The notes under the pieces are model-generated. The model had not been told where the DNA came from. It saw only the letters and a list, made by a program, of their open reading frames with translations, and ran no database searches. From assembly GCA_963205125.1 (NCBI GenBank), contig CAUJJO010000152.1:1-42019 (forward strand): a stretch of DNA of 42,019 bases, read 5' to 3'. Shown piece by piece: positions 25,949-34,404 of the stretch. Both the position numbers and the translations under genes were made by a program. Origin of the DNA: Pseudomonadota bacterium (GTDB lineage Bacteria; Pseudomonadota; Gammaproteobacteria; Burkholderiales; Burkholderiaceae_C). Position 1 is the stretch's first letter. Every line of letters starts with the position of its first letter.

Positions 25949-26479
25949 TCAGAACAGGCGCGGCGTGTCGTCGACGTCGCACAGCGGATCGATCCCCTCG
26001 CCGGCGCCGGTAACCTTGCCGTCCTTGTCGATGCTGACCTGCCACCACAGGCAGTCGTAGGTCACGTAGCGCCACGACCAGGTCTGCCCACCGCCCCAGC
26101 CGTTGGGCCGCTGTTCGGCCGGGCGCCCGAGTTCGCGCAGCAGTTGCGGGATGTCCATGCCCGGCGCGCGTGCGGCAAACGCGAACAGGTAGGCACGCGT
26201 GAGCACCTGCGCCGACCAGACGCTGCGCCCGTCCGCGCCGATGTCGACCATCCACGTGTGCCGCCCGAACGGACCGGTCACCCACTGCAGCCGCTGTACA
26301 CCCGCGGCCATCGCGTAGCGATCGGTCGGCGCGCCAAGCTGCGCGATCACTTCGGCCTCGGTCTGCCCGACAGAAAGCTTCGGACCTTCCAGCAGCACGC
26401 AGCCGCCCAGCAGTGCCGCGAGCAGCGCGAACCATCCAAGGCGAATGGGCTTCAGGGCGGGCTTCATGGCGGGCTTCAT
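25949..26479 (-). CDS. Small lipoprotein with SmpA/BamE-like domain
   Basis: 176 residues. The lipobox LLGGC gives lipidated Cys27. After it, LSVGQTEAEVIAQLGAPTDRY resembles the SmpA/OmlA/BamE fold and related periplasmic lipoproteins. The N-terminus MKPAMKPALKP comes from a 12-bp tandem repeat. The ATG at 26479 is the first repeat-derived Met; a start four codons later (26467) is equally well placed. It follows nadC by 28 nt on the same strand, so cotranscription is likely. Function is unknown. Confidence 0.75.
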   Translation of the reverse strand: MKPAMKPALKPIRLGWFALLAALLGGCVLLEGPKLSVGQTEAEVIAQLGAPTDRYAMAAGVQRLQWVTGPFGRHTWMVDIGADGRSVWSAQVLTRAYLFAFAARAPGMDIPQLLRELGRPAEQRPNGWGGGQTWSWRYVTYDCLWWQVSIDKDGKVTGAGEGIDPLCDVDDTPRLF

Positions 26480-26494
26480 CGCGGGCTTCTTCGC
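26447..26494. repeat. 12-bp tandem repeat, four copies, spanning a gene start
   Basis: Four units of GGGCTTCAxxGC type. On the minus strand they encode repeated (A-x-K-P) units and create several Met codons around the lipoprotein start, so a change in copy number would lengthen or shorten the signal peptide without shifting frame. Confidence 0.9.
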
Positions 26495-26507
26495 AGCCTC
26501 GATTCAA

Positions 26508-27383
26508 TCAAGCGTGCGCGTCGATGCGCATCGAGAGGTCGATCGCGCGCACGTCCTTGGTCAGCTTGCCGCTGCTGATGCGGTCGACCCCGGTGCGCGC
26601 GATCTCGCGGATGCCTTGCAGGTCGACGCCGCCTGAGACCTCGAGCAGCGCCTGCCCGCGATTGAGCGCGCACGCCGCACGCATGTCGGCCAGCGAGAAG
26701 TCGTCCAGCAGCACGCTGGCGGCCCCGACGGCCAGCGCCTCCTGCAGCTCGGCGAGGTTCTCGACCTCGATCTGGATCGGTACGCCAGCGCCAAGCGCCT
26801 GCGCCGCGTGCAGCGCCGCGGCCACGCCGCCGGCCGCGGCGATGTGGTTCTCCTTGATCAGGATGCCGTCCCACAACGCCATGCGCTGGTTGCTACCGCC
26901 GCCCACGCGCACGGCGTACTTCTGCGCCTGGCGCAGGCCGGGTAGCGTCTTGCGCGTGTCCAGCACGACGCAGCCACGCGGGTTGGGCGAGAGGCCGGCA
27001 ATCGCGTCGACGTAGGCCCGCGTCGTCGTCGCCACCGCCGAGAGCAGCTGCAGGAAGTTGAGCGCCGGCCGCTCGGCCGAGAGCAGCGCGCGCGCGTCGC
27101 CCTCGATGCGTACGACTTCGGTCCCGGCCTGCACGCGCTGCCCTTCGGCGACCTGCCAGGTGATGCGCGCCTGGCCGTCCAGCGCCTGCACGCAGGCGTC
27201 GAACCAGGGCCGGCCGCAGATCACCGCCGACTCCTTGGCGCGCACGCGCGCCTGCACCGGGCGGCCGGCCGCAACGAGCTGCGCCGTCCAATCGCCGCGG
27301 CCGATGTCCTCGCGCAGCGCGTCGCGCACGTTGCGCCGCAGCGCTTCATCCAGGGTCTCGTCGTGGTCGAACATGGTGTTCAT
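26508..27383 (-). CDS. nadC: Quinolinate phosphoribosyltransferase (nicotinate-nucleotide pyrophosphorylase)
   Basis: 291 residues. It converts quinolinate and PRPP to nicotinate mononucleotide and CO2, in de novo NAD synthesis. Motifs are DWTAQLV near 34, ESAVICGRPWF near 57, VLDTRKTLPGLRQAQKYAVRVGGGSNQRMALWDG around 145, KENH near 182 and VSGGVDLQGIREIARTGVD near the end. The ATG at 27383 overlaps the upstream WYL regulator stop (ATGA); an alternative ATG is three codons in. nadA and nadB are not in the window. Confidence 0.96.
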   Translation of the reverse strand: MNTMFDHDETLDEALRRNVRDALREDIGRGDWTAQLVAAGRPVQARVRAKESAVICGRPWFDACVQALDGQARITWQVAEGQRVQAGTEVVRIEGDARALLSAERPALNFLQLLSAVATTTRAYVDAIAGLSPNPRGCVVLDTRKTLPGLRQAQKYAVRVGGGSNQRMALWDGILIKENHIAAAGGVAAALHAAQALGAGVPIQIEVENLAELQEALAVGAASVLLDDFSLADMRAACALNRGQALLEVSGGVDLQGIREIARTGVDRISSGKLTKDVRAIDLSMRIDAHA

Positions 27384-28405
27384 GGGTTCTTCGATACAAG
27401 GTCCGGCCCGTCGGCCACCTCTTCGCATTCGTACAGCGCTGCGGCCTCGTGCAGGCGCTGGCGGACCTGCTCGCGCAGCGCAGCGGGCTCGATCACCCGC
27501 ACTTGCGGGCCCTGGCGCAACACGTCCATCACCAGTTCGGTCTCATCGACGTAGGGCAGGCGCAGTTCCCATTCGCTGGCGTCGGGCTCGCCGAGCCAGC
27601 GCCCTTGCTGCTGCGGGTGCCATTGCTCGCGGCTGGCCCATTGTGCCGCCGGCGCGGCAAAGCGCAGCACGGCCCAACGCGGCTGGCTGCCGGCGAAGAC
27701 GCCGTAGCCGGCATCCATCTCGGCCTGCACCTGGCGCAGCGGCACCTCGCGCGCCTTCTCGGGCAAGACCTGCGCCGCCTCGATCGCGTCCAGCGCAAAG
27801 CGCAGCAGTCGCTCGCGCCGGTGGCACCACGCGTCCAGGTACCAGGTATTGCGATAGTGCACGAGGCGCTGCGGCGACACCTCGCGCTCGCTGCGCTCGC
27901 CGCGCCCGCGCGTGAGGTAGCGCATCTGCAACCGCTGCCGCCGCAGCAGTGCCTCGGCCACGCGCTCGAAGAAGGGCCCGGGCACCGGGCGCTTGGCGGG
28001 GCTGACGATCTTCACGCGCCGCAGCAGCGCATCGGCGTCGAGCTGCGTGCCGTCCAGCAGACCGTGGATGCGCTCCTGCAGCGGTTGCAGGTGGCGGCTG
28101 ATCACGCCCTCGGTATCCAGCTCGGAAAGCAGCTGGTGCGCCATCAGCAGGCTGTAGAGCTCGCGCTCGCTGAACCACAGCCCCGGCAGCTCGTGCTTCT
28201 GCCCGCGGTATTCGGCGCCGAAGCGGTAGCCGTTGGCGTCACGGTCGTAGACGATCGGCGCGCCCAGCCGGTCGCGCAGGTATTCCAGGTCGCGCTTGAG
28301 CGTGGCCGGCGAGACCTCGAGCTCCTCCACCAGCGCCTGAAAGCTCAAGTGCCCGCGGCTGCGGATGAGCAACTCGATCTTGTAGACGCGGTCGGTGCGT
28401 GGCAT
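27380..28405 (-). CDS. WYL-domain transcriptional regulator (YafY family)
   Basis: 341 residues. An N-terminal winged helix (residues about 1-60: RVYKIELLIRSRGHLSFQALVEELEVSPATLKRDLEYLRDRL) is followed by a linker and a WYL domain (about 145-220: MRYLTRGRGERSEREVSPQRLVHYRNTWYLDAWC). A WCX-like C-terminal extension ends in YVDETELVMDVLRQGPQVRVIEP. WYL proteins bind nucleic acids or nucleotide ligands. Translational coupling to nadC could mean local control of NAD synthesis, though a housekeeping partner cannot be excluded. The RBS is weak. Confidence 0.9.
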   Translation of the reverse strand: MPRTDRVYKIELLIRSRGHLSFQALVEELEVSPATLKRDLEYLRDRLGAPIVYDRDANGYRFGAEYRGQKHELPGLWFSERELYSLLMAHQLLSELDTEGVISRHLQPLQERIHGLLDGTQLDADALLRRVKIVSPAKRPVPGPFFERVAEALLRRQRLQMRYLTRGRGERSEREVSPQRLVHYRNTWYLDAWCHRRERLLRFALDAIEAAQVLPEKAREVPLRQVQAEMDAGYGVFAGSQPRWAVLRFAAPAAQWASREQWHPQQQGRWLGEPDASEWELRLPYVDETELVMDVLRQGPQVRVIEPAALREQVRQRLHEAAALYECEEVADGPDLVSKNP

Positions 28406-28463
28406 GGCGCAAGGTTAACGCCGCGGCGTGGGGTGACGCCGCCCGATCCGGCCCTGGGGGAAC

Positions 28464-29384
28464 TTAGAGCGCAGAAACCCATGACGCGTAGAGCGGATCG
28501 TTCAGCGCCCGTTCGGCGTTGACCACCTTGCCCATCGCGAACTTGGCGAAATCGAAGTCCACGTCCAGCGCATGCGCGTTCATGAGTGACCACAGCGCCC
28601 ACTTGATGTCGCAGGCCAGCCCGGCGATGCGCACGCGGGCCTCCAGCGCAGGGGTGAGCGTCCCGAAGTACTCCTCGAGCATCGCCAGCCGATCGACCTC
28701 ATCGACCAGATAGGCGTGCGCCAGGCTGCCGATCTCGTAGCTGCGCTCGTTGTTGGAGGCGTAGTCGAAGTCGACGATCTTCAGCGGACCCTGCTCGTGG
28801 AGCATGTAGTTGAGCGGATTGCCGTCGTTGTGCGAGGGCACGAGATCGATACCCGACGCGACGAAGGCGGCCTGCGCCGGCAGCCACCGCTGCAGCAGCG
28901 ATCGCGGCCACGGCGGCAGTTCGACCGCCATCGCGGCGAGCTGCTCGCGGTGCTCGTCGATCATCTCGAAGATCGTCTTGGTCGCTGCCAGCAGCGGCGT
29001 GCCGTGAAACCGGCGATGCAGGGCCGCGATTTCGCGCAGCCGATCGGGACGACACAATTCGCCTTCGGTTGCCGAGTGGTAGCCGTCCAGGAACTCGGTG
29101 ACCTCGATGCCGCTGACCGGATCGAAGTACAGGGCCGCCGGCGCAAGCCCGAGTTCGGCGGCCTGGCGCAGCGCCGCGTGCGCAACTCCACGGTCGATGT
29201 AGTTGGTGTATGGCCCTGGCACTTTCACGAAAACGTCCAGGCGCCCGCCATCGCGCACCCGCCAGGTCTCGTTGGTTCGGCCCCCTGCGACACGCTGCAA
29301 GCGCAGTTCACGCCCCGGCCACGGCCAGCCGGGCAAGGTCGGCAAGCGGGCGGCCAGCGCTGCTGCATTCAGATCGGCTGTCAT
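28464..29384 (-). CDS. APH/choline-kinase-family phosphotransferase
   Basis: 306 residues. A protein-kinase-like small-molecule kinase. After a nucleotide-binding lobe (VAGGRTNETWRV, VFVKVPG) come the catalytic loop PSHNDGNPLNYML, with the HxDxxxxN pattern, and the metal-binding IVDFDYASNNERSYEIGSLA. The choline/ethanolamine-kinase-like DFDYAS..N....D/E block suggests an amino-alcohol or related hydroxyl substrate. The ATG at 29384 has a GGAGG, spacer 5. It is the last gene of the six-gene operon and follows a second, altered paralogue by 24 nt. Confidence 0.9.
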   Translation of the reverse strand: MTADLNAAALAARLPTLPGWPWPGRELRLQRVAGGRTNETWRVRDGGRLDVFVKVPGPYTNYIDRGVAHAALRQAAELGLAPAALYFDPVSGIEVTEFLDGYHSATEGELCRPDRLREIAALHRRFHGTPLLAATKTIFEMIDEHREQLAAMAVELPPWPRSLLQRWLPAQAAFVASGIDLVPSHNDGNPLNYMLHEQGPLKIVDFDYASNNERSYEIGSLAHAYLVDEVDRLAMLEEYFGTLTPALEARVRIAGLACDIKWALWSLMNAHALDVDFDFAKFAMGKVVNAERALNDPLYASWVSAL

Positions 29385-29408
29385 GGGTCCTCCGCACGTC
29401 GGCATGGG

Positions 29409-30323
29409 CTAGGCCGCGGCGCTGAGCAGCTGGGCGAATTCAGCGGCGCGCGTGCGCCGCAGTGCCTTGTGGGTTCGTACCCCGACAAAGCTGCGGTACT
29501 CGCCGCTTGCCGCGCCCTCGATCTGCTCACTGTATGCAGCCCATGTCGCGGCGCGGACGTCTTCGAGGATCGCGTACAGGCTGATGCGGGCGCGTGCCTG
29601 CCGATCGGCACCGTGCCACAGGGCGTCGACGACGAACTCTTCGGCAACGACGAAAGGACACAGCTCGGACACGACGGCGCCGACGTTTTGCAGCGGGTCC
29701 ATGCATCCGGCTGCCGTGCCGCCGAGCATGCACAGCGAACCGTCGGGCTGAATCATCACGTTGCCGACGTTGCCGTCTCCCCAGCCGATCCTGGGTGCGG
29801 GGCCGCCGCGCAACGCATCGACGATCCTCGGCACTTGATCCAGCGCCTCGAGCAAGCGTTGCGGAATCGGCGCGCCCAGCCTGTGCAACTCATCGTTCAG
29901 CCTGGCAATCGTCTCGTGCACCGCACGGCGCGGCAGTTCGACGTTGAGCGACATCAGCCGCCTGTGCAGTTCCAGATAGTCGCCAAGCCTCGAGCGCGCC
30001 AGGCGCGCGAAGGTCAGCGGGAGCGAACCGTTCGGAAGAGCCTGTTGGACAAGAGCACCAAGGGCTTCGTCGGCATGCACCGTGGCCGGCCCGAGGCCGG
30101 CGTTGGCAGCAGCGCTTGTTGCGCGGATCAGGGCCTGCGGATCGATCCAGCCCTGGCAGCGCTGCGGCAGTTCCTTCAGCACCAGCGCCTGCCCGTTGGT
30201 GTTGGCGCTGGCGTTGGCACTGCGTACGCGCAGGTTGCAGGCCAGCCAGGACGGATGAACCGTGGCCGGGATGGAGATCCAATCGACGTGCGCCAGGAAC
30301 GGCGCGAGCGCAGTGTCCGTCAT
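29409..30323 (-). CDS. APH-fold phosphotransferase paralogue with altered active site
   Basis: 304 residues. The overall fold and the region RIGWGDGNVGNVMI correspond to the HxDxxxxN catalytic loop, but the His is Trp while Asp and Asn remain. The position of the metal-binding Asp (DFD/DWE in relatives) reads CMLGGTAAGCMDP, so the Asp is replaced by Gly. The family Asp is therefore lost while the flanking CMDPLQNVGAV is retained. It may be a pseudokinase partner of the intact kinase downstream, or it may be decaying. The start overlaps the amidase stop (ATGA). No frameshift is visible. Confidence 0.8.
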   Translation of the reverse strand: MTDTALAPFLAHVDWISIPATVHPSWLACNLRVRSANASANTNGQALVLKELPQRCQGWIDPQALIRATSAAANAGLGPATVHADEALGALVQQALPNGSLPLTFARLARSRLGDYLELHRRLMSLNVELPRRAVHETIARLNDELHRLGAPIPQRLLEALDQVPRIVDALRGGPAPRIGWGDGNVGNVMIQPDGSLCMLGGTAAGCMDPLQNVGAVVSELCPFVVAEEFVVDALWHGADRQARARISLYAILEDVRAATWAAYSEQIEGAASGEYRSFVGVRTHKALRRTRAAEFAQLLSAAA

Positions 30324-31735
30324 GTCGCCCCCTGCTCCAGGAACGGATACGGGATTTCGAAGTCGCGGCGGCTTTCGAGCCACCCCGCCAGCGACAGCAC
30401 ACCGGCATCGTCGAACCGACGGCCGGCGATCTGGATGCCGATCGGCGTGCCGGTCGTGGGCGACAGCGTCACCGGCAGGCAGATCGCGGGCTGCGTGGTG
30501 AGGTTGAACCACGCCGTGAAGCCCAGGTGATCGAGCCGGCCGCCACCGCCCGGCCCCACCACTTCGGCAGGAAAGCCCACCACCGGCAGCACCGGCGACA
30601 GGACATAGTCGTACGGGGCGATGATTGCCCGCAGGCGCGCAGCGGCAGCGTTGGAGGCGGCCTCTGCGCGCAGGTAGGTCATCGCGTCGTGCCGGCCGGC
30701 ACGCTCGATCTCCAGCCGGAAGCTCTCGAGCACCAGACCCTGCCGCTGCGCCGGCAGCGAGTGCAGTTCGAAGGCCGCCTTGATGTCGTAATAGAGGCAC
30801 ATGGCCGCCAGATCAGCCGGCGAGAACGGCGCCTCTTGGATCGCGGTGATCGTGGCGCCGGCGCGGCGCAGCACCTCGGCCTGATCGTCGAGCGCACGCA
30901 TCACTTCGGGCTCCACTGCGGGCCCGTAGCCGACCCGCGACCACAGGCCGATGTGCATTCCGGCCGGTGAACTCAAAGGCTCGCCCGCAGCGTAGCGCCC
31001 AGGCAGGCTCAGCGGATCGGCGGCGTCGTAGGCGCCGATGACGCCGAGCAGGGCCTGGGCGTCGGCCACGCTGCGCGCCATCGGGCCGGCCACGCCGATC
31101 AGCTTCGGTGGGTCGTAGGCCACCCTGCCCTGCGTCGGCTTGAACCCAACGACCCCGCATTGACTGCCAGGCAGGCGCACGGAGCCGCCCATGTCGGTAC
31201 CCACGGCCAGGGGGCCAACGCCGCAGGCCAGCAGGACCGCGGCGCCACTGCTCGACCCACCCGGGCTCAGCGCCGGGGCCCAGGGGTTGCGGATGATCCC
31301 GAATTGGGAACTCAAGCCGCTGCCCATCTGCCCGAAGTCGGGCATCGTGGTCTTCGCGAACAGCACCGCACCGGCCTCGCGCAAACGCTTGACCGGAGCG
31401 CCGTCGATCACGGCCGTTGGCAGGTGGTCGTAAGCGCGCGAGCCATGCCAGCGCTGCAGGCCCGCGATGTTGATGCTGTCCTTGACCGAAACCGGCACGC
31501 CGTCCAACAGACCGAGCGGCGTGCCGTCGCGGTAGCGTTGACTGCTCGCCTGCGCCGCGGCGAGCGCGTCGCGCGCGTTCAGCACCGAGACGGCCTGGTA
31601 GAGCCGTCCGGCGCGCTCGGCCGCGGCCATCGTCGTTTGCGCCACCTCGACCGGATCGAGCCGGCGGCTGCAGTAGGCTGCCACCAGTTCAGTGACACCG
31701 GCGCCGATGATGCGTGGTCGCGTTCCGCTTGCCAT
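30320..31735 (-). CDS. Amidase signature (AS) family enzyme
   Basis: 471 residues. It hydrolyses a carboxamide. The Ser-cisSer-Lys triad is intact: Lys85 (VSVKDSINI), Ser161 (SPGGSSSGAAVLLACG) and Ser185 (GTDMGGSVRLPG), with the same spacings as other AS enzymes. No signal peptide is seen, so it should act in the cytoplasm on an imported compound. It sits between the ABC permease (49 nt upstream) and the kinases (ATGA overlap). The ATG at 31735 has AAGG upstream. The substrate is unknown. Confidence 0.92.
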   Translation of the reverse strand: MASGTRPRIIGAGVTELVAAYCSRRLDPVEVAQTTMAAAERAGRLYQAVSVLNARDALAAAQASSQRYRDGTPLGLLDGVPVSVKDSINIAGLQRWHGSRAYDHLPTAVIDGAPVKRLREAGAVLFAKTTMPDFGQMGSGLSSQFGIIRNPWAPALSPGGSSSGAAVLLACGVGPLAVGTDMGGSVRLPGSQCGVVGFKPTQGRVAYDPPKLIGVAGPMARSVADAQALLGVIGAYDAADPLSLPGRYAAGEPLSSPAGMHIGLWSRVGYGPAVEPEVMRALDDQAEVLRRAGATITAIQEAPFSPADLAAMCLYYDIKAAFELHSLPAQRQGLVLESFRLEIERAGRHDAMTYLRAEAASNAAAARLRAIIAPYDYVLSPVLPVVGFPAEVVGPGGGGRLDHLGFTAWFNLTTQPAICLPVTLSPTTGTPIGIQIAGRRFDDAGVLSLAGWLESRRDFEIPYPFLEQGAT

Positions 31736-31784
31736 GGTGTGCCTTGATGCAGCTTGCGCGGATCCGATTCGCCCAGACGGCTGC

Positions 31785-32795
31785 TCAGGCCTGCCGTCGA
31801 ACGATCGAGCGCAGACGGCCCTGGCGCAGGCCGATCTCGTCCAGGGCCGCAGCCAGGACCAGGGCGACGCCGGTCGAGAACTGCTGGCCATAGCTGGAGA
31901 CGTCGAGCAGCACCAGGCCGTTCTGAAGAACGCCGAGGAAGACGACGCCAAGCAGCGCGCCGGCCATCGTCCCGCGTCCGCCGGTGAAGGCCACCCCGCC
32001 CAGCAGCACGGCGGTGAGCACCTGCAGCTCGAAGCCCAGGCCGACGGTGGCCGGAGGGGCGGAGTCCAGCCGCGCTGCCACGAGGACGCCGCCAAGGCCA
32101 GCCGCAGCACCTGTCGCCGTGTAGGCCAGCAGCGGCAAGGCCTTGGTGCGGACACCGGACAGAAAGGCCGCCTGGGTGTTGGTGCCGATGGCGTAGGTGT
32201 GCCGCCCGGCAACGCAGACGTAGAGGAAGAAGGCGCCGAGCGCAAAGACCGCAACGGCAATCCACACCGGGACCGGCAGGGACAACCACAGGCCACGGCC
32301 CAGCAGCGCCATCCCCTCGCCGAAGTCGCTCGGCGGGTGCTCGGTGAGGTACATCGTCGCGCCGCGCAGCAGTTGCAGCATGCCCAGGGTGACGACGATC
32401 GGCGAGAGCCGGAAGTGACACACCAGCGTGCCGTTGAACGCACCGATCGCCGCGCCGAGCACGACGCCGACAAACGCGGCCGGCACCCACGGCAGGCCGC
32501 GGTTGATCAGCAAGCCCACGGTCACCGCGGCGATCGCCAGGATCGAGCCGACCGATAGATCCACGAGGCCCATGATCACCAGCACCGTCATCGGCACGGC
32601 GACGACGAGCAGCACCGCCGAGGCCTGGGCGATGATGGCGAGGTTGCCCCGGGTGAGAAAGTGCGGCGTCTGCAGTGCAAAGTACACCGACATGCCGATG
32701 AAGCCGGCAATCAGCGCGAAGCGCACAACCAAGGAGCGCAGCACCGAAACACCCTGCCAGCCTGGTGCCTCGCTCGTCATCGTCACACTGGCCAC
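31785..32795 (-). CDS. Sugar-type ABC transporter permease (RbsC family)
   Basis: About 336 residues of the BPD_transp_2/RbsC family, with roughly eight to ten hydrophobic segments. Signature stretches are VDLSVGSILAIAAV near residue 80, GAFNGTLVCHFRLSPIVVTLGML, and LLGGVAFTGGRGTMAGALLGVVFLGVLQNGLVLL. It is predicted to form the homodimeric pore for the transporter. The start is a GTG at 32795; an ATG five codons in (32780) is also possible and neither has a strong RBS. The short gap before it holds irregular TCACTTCA-like repeats. Confidence 0.93.
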   Translation of the reverse strand: MASVTMTSEAPGWQGVSVLRSLVVRFALIAGFIGMSVYFALQTPHFLTRGNLAIIAQASAVLLVVAVPMTVLVIMGLVDLSVGSILAIAAVTVGLLINRGLPWVPAAFVGVVLGAAIGAFNGTLVCHFRLSPIVVTLGMLQLLRGATMYLTEHPPSDFGEGMALLGRGLWLSLPVPVWIAVAVFALGAFFLYVCVAGRHTYAIGTNTQAAFLSGVRTKALPLLAYTATGAAAGLGGVLVAARLDSAPPATVGLGFELQVLTAVLLGGVAFTGGRGTMAGALLGVVFLGVLQNGLVLLDVSSYGQQFSTGVALVLAAALDEIGLRQGRLRSIVRRQA

Positions 32796-32840
32796 GTTAC
32801 GCTGTCCACGTCACTTCACATCACTTCACGTCGCATCGCG

Positions 32841-34379
32841 TCAGGTCGCGCCGACGAACTGGTGGGCCGAACGCAGCAGGTTGTGCTCGCACACCTGCGC
32901 GCCCTCGAATTCGCCGACGATGTGCCCCTGCCTGAGCACGAGCGCGCGCCTGCAGGTCCGCACGATTTCCTCGGCCTCCGAGGAGGCGAGCAGGATGGCG
33001 CAACCGGTCGCCTGCGCCAACGAGGACAAGGTGTCGTAGATCTTGGCACGGGCGCCGACATCCACGCCCTGGGTCGGCTCGTCGACGAGGAGCATGCGCA
33101 CGTCGCGACTCTGCGCGACGACGCGGCCGATGACCAGCTTCTGCTGGTTGCCGCCCGACAGGCGCTCGACGGCGAGGTCGGGGTTCGCGGGCTGCAGGTC
33201 CAGCCGCTGCGCGATATCGCGAAAGATCGCGGCCTCGCGGCGAAACCGGCGCACCCCCGCGTGCGCGATCTTGTACAGGCTGGACAGCAGGAGGTTGTCG
33301 CTGGCCGTCAGGGTGGCGCACAAGGCCTGCTGGGTTCGGTCTGCGGGAATCAGGAAGACACCCCTGCGCATCGCGTGCCGCGGCGAACGAGGCTTGGCTT
33401 GGACACCGTCGATGAGCACCTGCCCGGCCGTGGCGGCAAAGCGCCCGCCCAGCGTTTCCATCAGCGAGGAACGACCCGATCCGACTGCCCCGAACAGGCC
33501 GACGATCTCGCCGGCGTGCAGGGCGAGCGAGACCGGCCCGAAGCGCGGGCCGCTCAATGCGTCGATACGGGCGACGACGGCGGCGCGCGGGGCGGTCACG
33601 GCCGTGGTCACGGCAGCGGTGACGGCAGCGGCCACGGCGGGCGCGGCTTGCGGCACGGGTGCTGCGCCACGCGACACCGACGCGACGAGATCGTCGGGCG
33701 TGAGCCGCTTCGTCGCGCTCTGCAGGATCACGCTGCCGTCGCGGATGACCGTCACGTCGTCCGCGATGCGAAACACCTCGGCCAGCCGGTGCGTCGTGTA
33801 CAGCGTCATCACGCCCGCATCGCGCAGCCCGGCGATCTCGCGGAACAGCGTCTCGGTCTCGCGCTCGGACAGCGCCGCCGTGGGCTCATCCAGGATCAGA
33901 ACCTCGACCTTGGAACGATGTAGCGCCTTGGCGATCTCCACGAGCTGCCGCGTGCCGATCGGCAAGGTGGCGACGATGGTGCGCGGGTCGATCTGCGCAC
34001 CGATGCGCGCGAGCAGATCGCGCGTAAGCCGGTTTTGCCGCCTGCGTCCGCCCCCGCGCAGGCGCGGCAACTCGGAGCCGAGGAAGATGTTGTCTGCCAC
34101 GCTCAGCGTCTGGATGAGGCTCTGATGCTGGTGGATGGTCACGATCCCGGCGTCCAGCGCACTGCTAGGCGTAAGGTCGAGCAGGGCCCGCCCGCCAAGG
34201 GTGATCGCACCACGGTCGGGCCGCACCACCCCACCCAGGCACTTGATGAGCGTGGATTTGCCGGCACCGTTGGCCCCGAGAAGAGCGTGTACGGTCCCGG
34301 GACGAAGATCGAGGTCGACCCCCCTGAGGACCTCGGCGGCCCCGTAGGACTTGCCGAGCGAGCGGACCACGAGCCCCAT
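32841..34379 (-). CDS. Sugar-type ABC transporter ATPase (RbsA family, two NBDs)
   Basis: About 512 residues with two ATPase domains. Domain 1 has Walker A GANGAGKST, a degenerate signature TRQLVEIAKAL and Walker B VLILDEPTAAL. Domain 2 has a weaker P-loop GAVGSGRSS, signature LSGGNQQKLVIGR and MLLVDEPTQGVD. This asymmetry is normal for RbsA-type proteins. The linker (about residues 240-270) is unusually rich in A, V and T from a GTCACGGC-type DNA repeat at about 33594-33645. The ATG at 34379 or the GTG at 34385 could be the start. It is 25 nt after the binding-protein gene. Confidence 0.94.
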   Translation of the reverse strand: MGLVVRSLGKSYGAAEVLRGVDLDLRPGTVHALLGANGAGKSTLIKCLGGVVRPDRGAITLGGRALLDLTPSSALDAGIVTIHQHQSLIQTLSVADNIFLGSELPRLRGGGRRRQNRLTRDLLARIGAQIDPRTIVATLPIGTRQLVEIAKALHRSKVEVLILDEPTAALSERETETLFREIAGLRDAGVMTLYTTHRLAEVFRIADDVTVIRDGSVILQSATKRLTPDDLVASVSRGAAPVPQAAPAVAAAVTAAVTTAVTAPRAAVVARIDALSGPRFGPVSLALHAGEIVGLFGAVGSGRSSLMETLGGRFAATAGQVLIDGVQAKPRSPRHAMRRGVFLIPADRTQQALCATLTASDNLLLSSLYKIAHAGVRRFRREAAIFRDIAQRLDLQPANPDLAVERLSGGNQQKLVIGRVVAQSRDVRMLLVDEPTQGVDVGARAKIYDTLSSLAQATGCAILLASSEAEEIVRTCRRALVLRQGHIVGEFEGAQVCEHNLLRSAHQFVGAT

Positions 34380-34404
34380 CGCCACGCTGCGCGTTCAGGG
34401 CAGC

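Noticed and set aside
30116-32558. Several plus-strand open frames opposite the amidase and permease
   Set aside because: No domain signals, Arg/Gln-rich noise, antisense to a tight operon.
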